64,000 nt of DNA, from the NCBI RefSeq assembly GCF_900109075.1, contig NZ_FNYS01000004.1, positions 124,001 through 188,000 on the forward strand. The letters are read 5' to 3'. Under the pieces are notes generated by a model, which was not told the origin of the DNA, searched no databases, and was given only the letters and a program-made list of their open reading frames with translations. Positions 62,001-64,000 of the stretch are shown here, in pieces (position 1 is the first letter of the stretch; each line of letters begins with the position of its first letter). A program made the translations under genes and the position numbers. The DNA is from Myroides marinus (GTDB lineage: Bacteria; Bacteroidota; Bacteroidia; Flavobacteriales; Flavobacteriaceae).

Positions 62001-64000
62001 TCTAAAATGTCATGGTATACAATAGATCCTACTTTTTACGTTGGTAATAAACCTGCTGGCGTGTCAGACATTGATTTGTCTTCAAATAGAACAAGAAGAA
62101 TTTATAGCGATGAATTATTCCCGAATAAAGATATAGCATACGGTGAGAGTAGAGTGATTAATACTCTAGACTTAAGTTATTACCCAGAAGAGAGGGGACC
62201 TTATAACTTTAATAAGAGTTACTTGACTAATCCAAGATCACTTACGCCTAGAAGAAACTGGGCAGGTATCATGAGAGGATTGACAACAACAAACTTTGAG
62301 CAGGCTAATATTGAATTTGTGGAGTTTTGGGTTATGGATCCTTATGTTGGTAAAACTGGAGATACAGCTTCTGAAATTAATACAGGGGAATTGAGATTAA
62401 ACTTAGGGTTTATTTCAGAAGATGTATTAAGAGATGGACATAAACAGTACGAAAATGGATTGCCTGATACTGGGGCAAATGCTGTAACAACTATAAATAC
62501 TATCTGGGGTAAGGTGCCTTCAGCTCCTTCATTAGTTTATGCATTTGATAATAATGCAGAAAATAGAAGGTTACAAGACGTCGGTTTAGATGGATTAAAT
62601 GACGAAGAAGAGAAGTTATTCTTTAAAGACTTTGCTAGTTTTAGTGATCCTGCAGGTGATAACTTTATACATTATCTTGACGCTAGTGGTGGTATCTTAG
62701 AGAGATATCGCGATTATAATGGAACTGAAAATAATAGCCCAGCAGGTGGAGGTAGAGCTGGAAATAACCAACCTGATGCAGAGGATATTGATGGAGATAA
62801 TACGATGAATACTATTAATGCGTATTATGAGTATAAAGTGAATATTAAACCTGGAGCAGCAGTAGGTGATAATTATGTAACTGATGTAAGACAGACAAAA
62901 GTTCAATTACCTGATGGTTCTCTATCTGATGTTAGATGGATTCAATATAAAATACCTATTGATACCAAAGGGAAGAAAGTAGGACCTATTGAAGATACTA
63001 GATCTATACGTTTTATGCGTATGTATCTAACTGGTTTTGAGAAAGAGGTTACTTTACGTTTTGGAACTTTAAATTTAGTGCGATCTGATTGGAAAAGATA
63101 TACTAGAAATTTAATCGAAGATGGATCCGGTAATACTGAAGAGAAGTACCCAAATACAAAAGTTGATGTTACTTCTGTTAACCTAACAGATAATTATGAT
63201 CGTAAACCTATTCCTTATGTTACACCTCCTGGTGTAAGAAGAGAACAAGTGTACATGAATAATACACTGATCAATCAGAATGAGCAGTCTTTATCAGTGA
63301 AAGTAACAGATTTAAAACGTGTTCCAGACACACAAATTAAAGGTGATGCAAGAGGTGTATTCAAGAGTTTTAATGTGGACATGCGCCAGTATAAAAAACT
63401 GAGAATGTTTATTCACGGAGAATCTTTAGAAGGTGGAGAGAGTACTAGACGTTTACAAGATTATGAAATGGCTGCGTTTATTCGTATTGGTAATGACGTT
63501 GTAGAAAACTTCTATGAAATAGAAATACCTCTGAAAATAACTAATGGAGGAGAAACTAATCCTGATAATATTTGGCCTAAAGAAAATGAACTAGATATTC
63601 AATTAGATTTATTAGCTAAATTGAAGTTATTAAAAATGGGAGAGGTTGCTTTACCTGGTTTTGATGCTACAAAAACATATTATGTAGATGAAGCTATTTT
63701 AGATCCAGGTGCTGTAAATAAACCTAACAAAGTTAAACTAGGTATTAAGGGTAACCCAAACTTTGGAAAAGTGAGAATGATGATGATTGGGGTTAGAAAT
63801 ATTACACCTGGTGCAGAAGAGCTATCAGGAGAGTTCTGGTTTGATGAGCTACGCATGTCGGATATGGATAATAAAGGTGGTTGGGCAGGTACAATGACAG
63901 TTGATGCAAACCTAGCTGATTTTGCTAATATATCTATGACAGGTATGAAATCTACAATAGGTTTTGGAGGTTTAGAACAAGGGCCACAACAGCGTAGTCG
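59031..64000 (+). CDS. sprA: Cell surface protein SprA, T9SS outer-membrane translocon, N-terminal two thirds (runs off right edge)
   Basis: An open frame from TTG 59031 to the window end (about 1656 residues); family members are about 2400 residues. The signal peptide (K-S-L-F-F-W-L-I-T-L-L-L...C-A-Q, about 10-28) is only reached from the TTG, 3 bp after the ruvA stop. Family segments: D-P-S...Y-Y-F-T, K-P-T-G-S-V-E-F-D-M-G, N-Q-R-I-S-M-G-L-Q-G-M-V-G-T, K-L-S-F, G-N-V-S-M-P. SprA forms the giant 36-strand barrel through which type 9 cargo crosses the outer membrane and is needed for gliding. A Gly/Asn/Tyr-rich insert occupies about 617-679. gldD at 4.7 kb belongs to the same pathway. Confidence 0.93.
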   Translation, partial: MKEQFPISKSLFFWLITLLLSTQVLCAQNLTEQPVDTLKTQYDIGKIVIPDPSLIKEAYSYDPYTDSYYFTKTFDGFNVNFPLILTRKEFEELIMRAELRKYFLQRFNVMHGREENEEVTRDMLPRYYVNSKLFSTIFGSNTIDVKPTGSVEFDMGIRYSKQDNPIMSTRNRKNMAFDFNQRISMGLQGMVGTRLAVNINYDTQATFNFQNMMKLSFAPDEDDIVRKVEVGNVSMPISGSLVRGAQSLFGVKTELQFGRTTITGVFSEQKSQTTSIRADGGGTLEEFELFALDYDEDRHYFLSQFFRNNYDESLEKYPFIKSRVRITRVEVWITNRYGRVNQAGNNSRNIIALQDLGEGRNKNGKPDTDVVSKASPDFFTLNGIPNAYPDNANNKFDPGQIGSNYLTSAIRLNSSGASGFTIPMQEGRDFVRLEGARKLNANEFTFHPQLGYISLNQKLSNDEVLAVAFQYSIGDKIYQVGEFGTDGGMTVLPPGTDENNPEVPRSQSLILKMLKSNLTLVGEPVWKLMMKNIYQIPNGMYISQDKFRFNILYTDPSPLNYISSVDGKPLPEGVERTPLLKVFHLDRLNYTNDPQQGGDGFFDFLPNRGMQNTYDPNNAGNMNNGYGNNNGYGSNGGYGNNNNGGYGNNGGFGNGYGNNNGGYGNNGGYGNNNNQYNSNTFEGITIDPTYGRIIFTTVEPFGEHLYNQLADNSLGGDYNSTETYNKNQSKYVFRSMYRTTKTEALRNQNEKNKFQLKGKFSSQMGEGIPIGSFNVAPGSVVVKAAGRVLVEGVDYTVDYSRGRVMILDPGLKASNTPIEVSVENNTMFGQQTKRFFGMHVEHKFSKDFIVGGTFLQMSERPFTHKSGYGQEAVNNTIWGLNAQYSTEVPFLTRMVNKLPNIDTDVESRVSVRGEFAYLQPGSSKLDQMNGEATSYIDDFEGMQSVIDVKSPMSWKLSSVPVGFYGLNEVEKNSYEVVEEPAYSLEDGFRRSKMSWYTIDPTFYVGNKPAGVSDIDLSSNRTRRIYSDELFPNKDIAYGESRVINTLDLSYYPEERGPYNFNKSYLTNPRSLTPRRNWAGIMRGLTTTNFEQANIEFVEFWVMDPYVGKTGDTASEINTGELRLNLGFISEDVLRDGHKQYENGLPDTGANAVTTINTIWGKVPSAPSLVYAFDNNAENRRLQDVGLDGLNDEEEKLFFKDFASFSDPAGDNFIHYLDASGGILERYRDYNGTENNSPAGGGRAGNNQPDAEDIDGDNTMNTINAYYEYKVNIKPGAAVGDNYVTDVRQTKVQLPDGSLSDVRWIQYKIPIDTKGKKVGPIEDTRSIRFMRMYLTGFEKEVTLRFGTLNLVRSDWKRYTRNLIEDGSGNTEEKYPNTKVDVTSVNLTDNYDRKPIPYVTPPGVRREQVYMNNTLINQNEQSLSVKVTDLKRVPDTQIKGDARGVFKSFNVDMRQYKKLRMFIHGESLEGGESTRRLQDYEMAAFIRIGNDVVENFYEIEIPLKITNGGETNPDNIWPKENELDIQLDLLAKLKLLKMGEVALPGFDATKTYYVDEAILDPGAVNKPNKVKLGIKGNPNFGKVRMMMIGVRNITPGAEELSGEFWFDELRMSDMDNKGGWAGTMTVDANLADFANISMTGMKSTIGFGGLEQGPQQRS
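60876..61069 (+). repeat. Gly/Asn/Tyr low-complexity coding repeat inside sprA
   Basis: Degenerate repeats of GGA/GGT-TAT-GGT-AAT-AAC encode about 60 residues of G-Y-G-N-N-N type units (residues about 617-679 of SprA) with no charged residue in the core. Reading on either strand in other frames also gives open frames, which are artefacts of the low complexity. Confidence 0.88.

Overview
This window looks like chromosomal DNA of a gliding-type member of the Flavobacteriaceae (phylum Bacteroidota). The base composition is AT-rich. Promoters match the Bacteroidota TTG-N17-21-TAnnTTTG consensus and classical Shine-Dalgarno sequences are almost absent. The gene set includes gldD, sprA, an alternative complex III operon, DUF3078 and DUF3098 proteins, and the ftsX-DUF3098-uppP-truB block. 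A Myroides- or Flavobacterium-like genus is plausible, but the species cannot be fixed from the window. I see no phage, insertion sequence, CRISPR array, rRNA or tRNA. Most of the window is ordinary housekeeping chromosome.

Layout. 1-126 is the 5' end of rplU (minus). 0.5-3.9 kb holds a pair of M16 peptidase-family genes, one with an intact zinc motif and one without, followed by a small heavy-metal-domain lipoprotein. 4.7-6.9 kb (minus) is mutY-ssb-gldD, with no gldE in the slot where I expect it. 7.0-9.1 kb (plus) is an HU-family gene, a 30-residue very basic protein missed by length cut-offs, and an RNase G/E gene. 9.5-12.9 kb is a 1130-residue secreted repeat protein with 101-residue tandem repeats. 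12.9-20.9 kb (minus) is the alpha-2-macroglobulin/pbpC pair. 20.9-25.1 kb holds tadA and, divergently, dxs plus two outer-membrane beta-barrel genes. 25.1-32.4 kb (minus) holds a membrane protein, rpoN, asnS, a leucine-type amino-acid dehydrogenase, frr, pyrH and a patatin-like hydrolase. 32.6-35.2 kb is small accessory genes. 35.2-36.0 kb is the largest gene-free stretch, with a consensus promoter that drives no visible ORF and two REP-like palindromes.

36.0-38.7 kb (minus) is the ftsX-DUF3098-uppP-truB envelope block, followed by leuS (plus) and a SPOR-domain gene (minus). 42.7-53.9 kb is one long respiratory operon, actA-actB-actC-actD-actE-actF-coxB-coxA. It encodes a complete alternative complex III (quinol to cytochrome c) and the two core subunits of a haem-copper oxidase. 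This would let quinol oxidation and oxygen reduction be made together as a supercomplex. 54.0-64.0 kb (plus) is ruvB, queG, a MaeB-type malic enzyme, ruvA and the first two thirds of sprA, the giant outer-membrane translocon of the type 9 secretion/gliding system. sprA runs off the right edge.

The most interesting items are the orphan promoter/ncRNA candidate near 35.5 kb, a Gly/Asn/Tyr low-complexity insert inside SprA, near-identical 303-bp coding repeats at 10.06-11.2 kb, an acidic/tyrosine-rich tract in the alpha-2-macroglobulin, a possible attenuation-type leader before leuS, an 11-bp tandem repeat with an inverted copy at 4.45 kb, the missing gldE, a CX3C metal motif, and His-rich segments in two subunits of the respiratory operon. 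I did not find a clearly undescribed multi-gene system. The novelty is in small elements and protein architecture.
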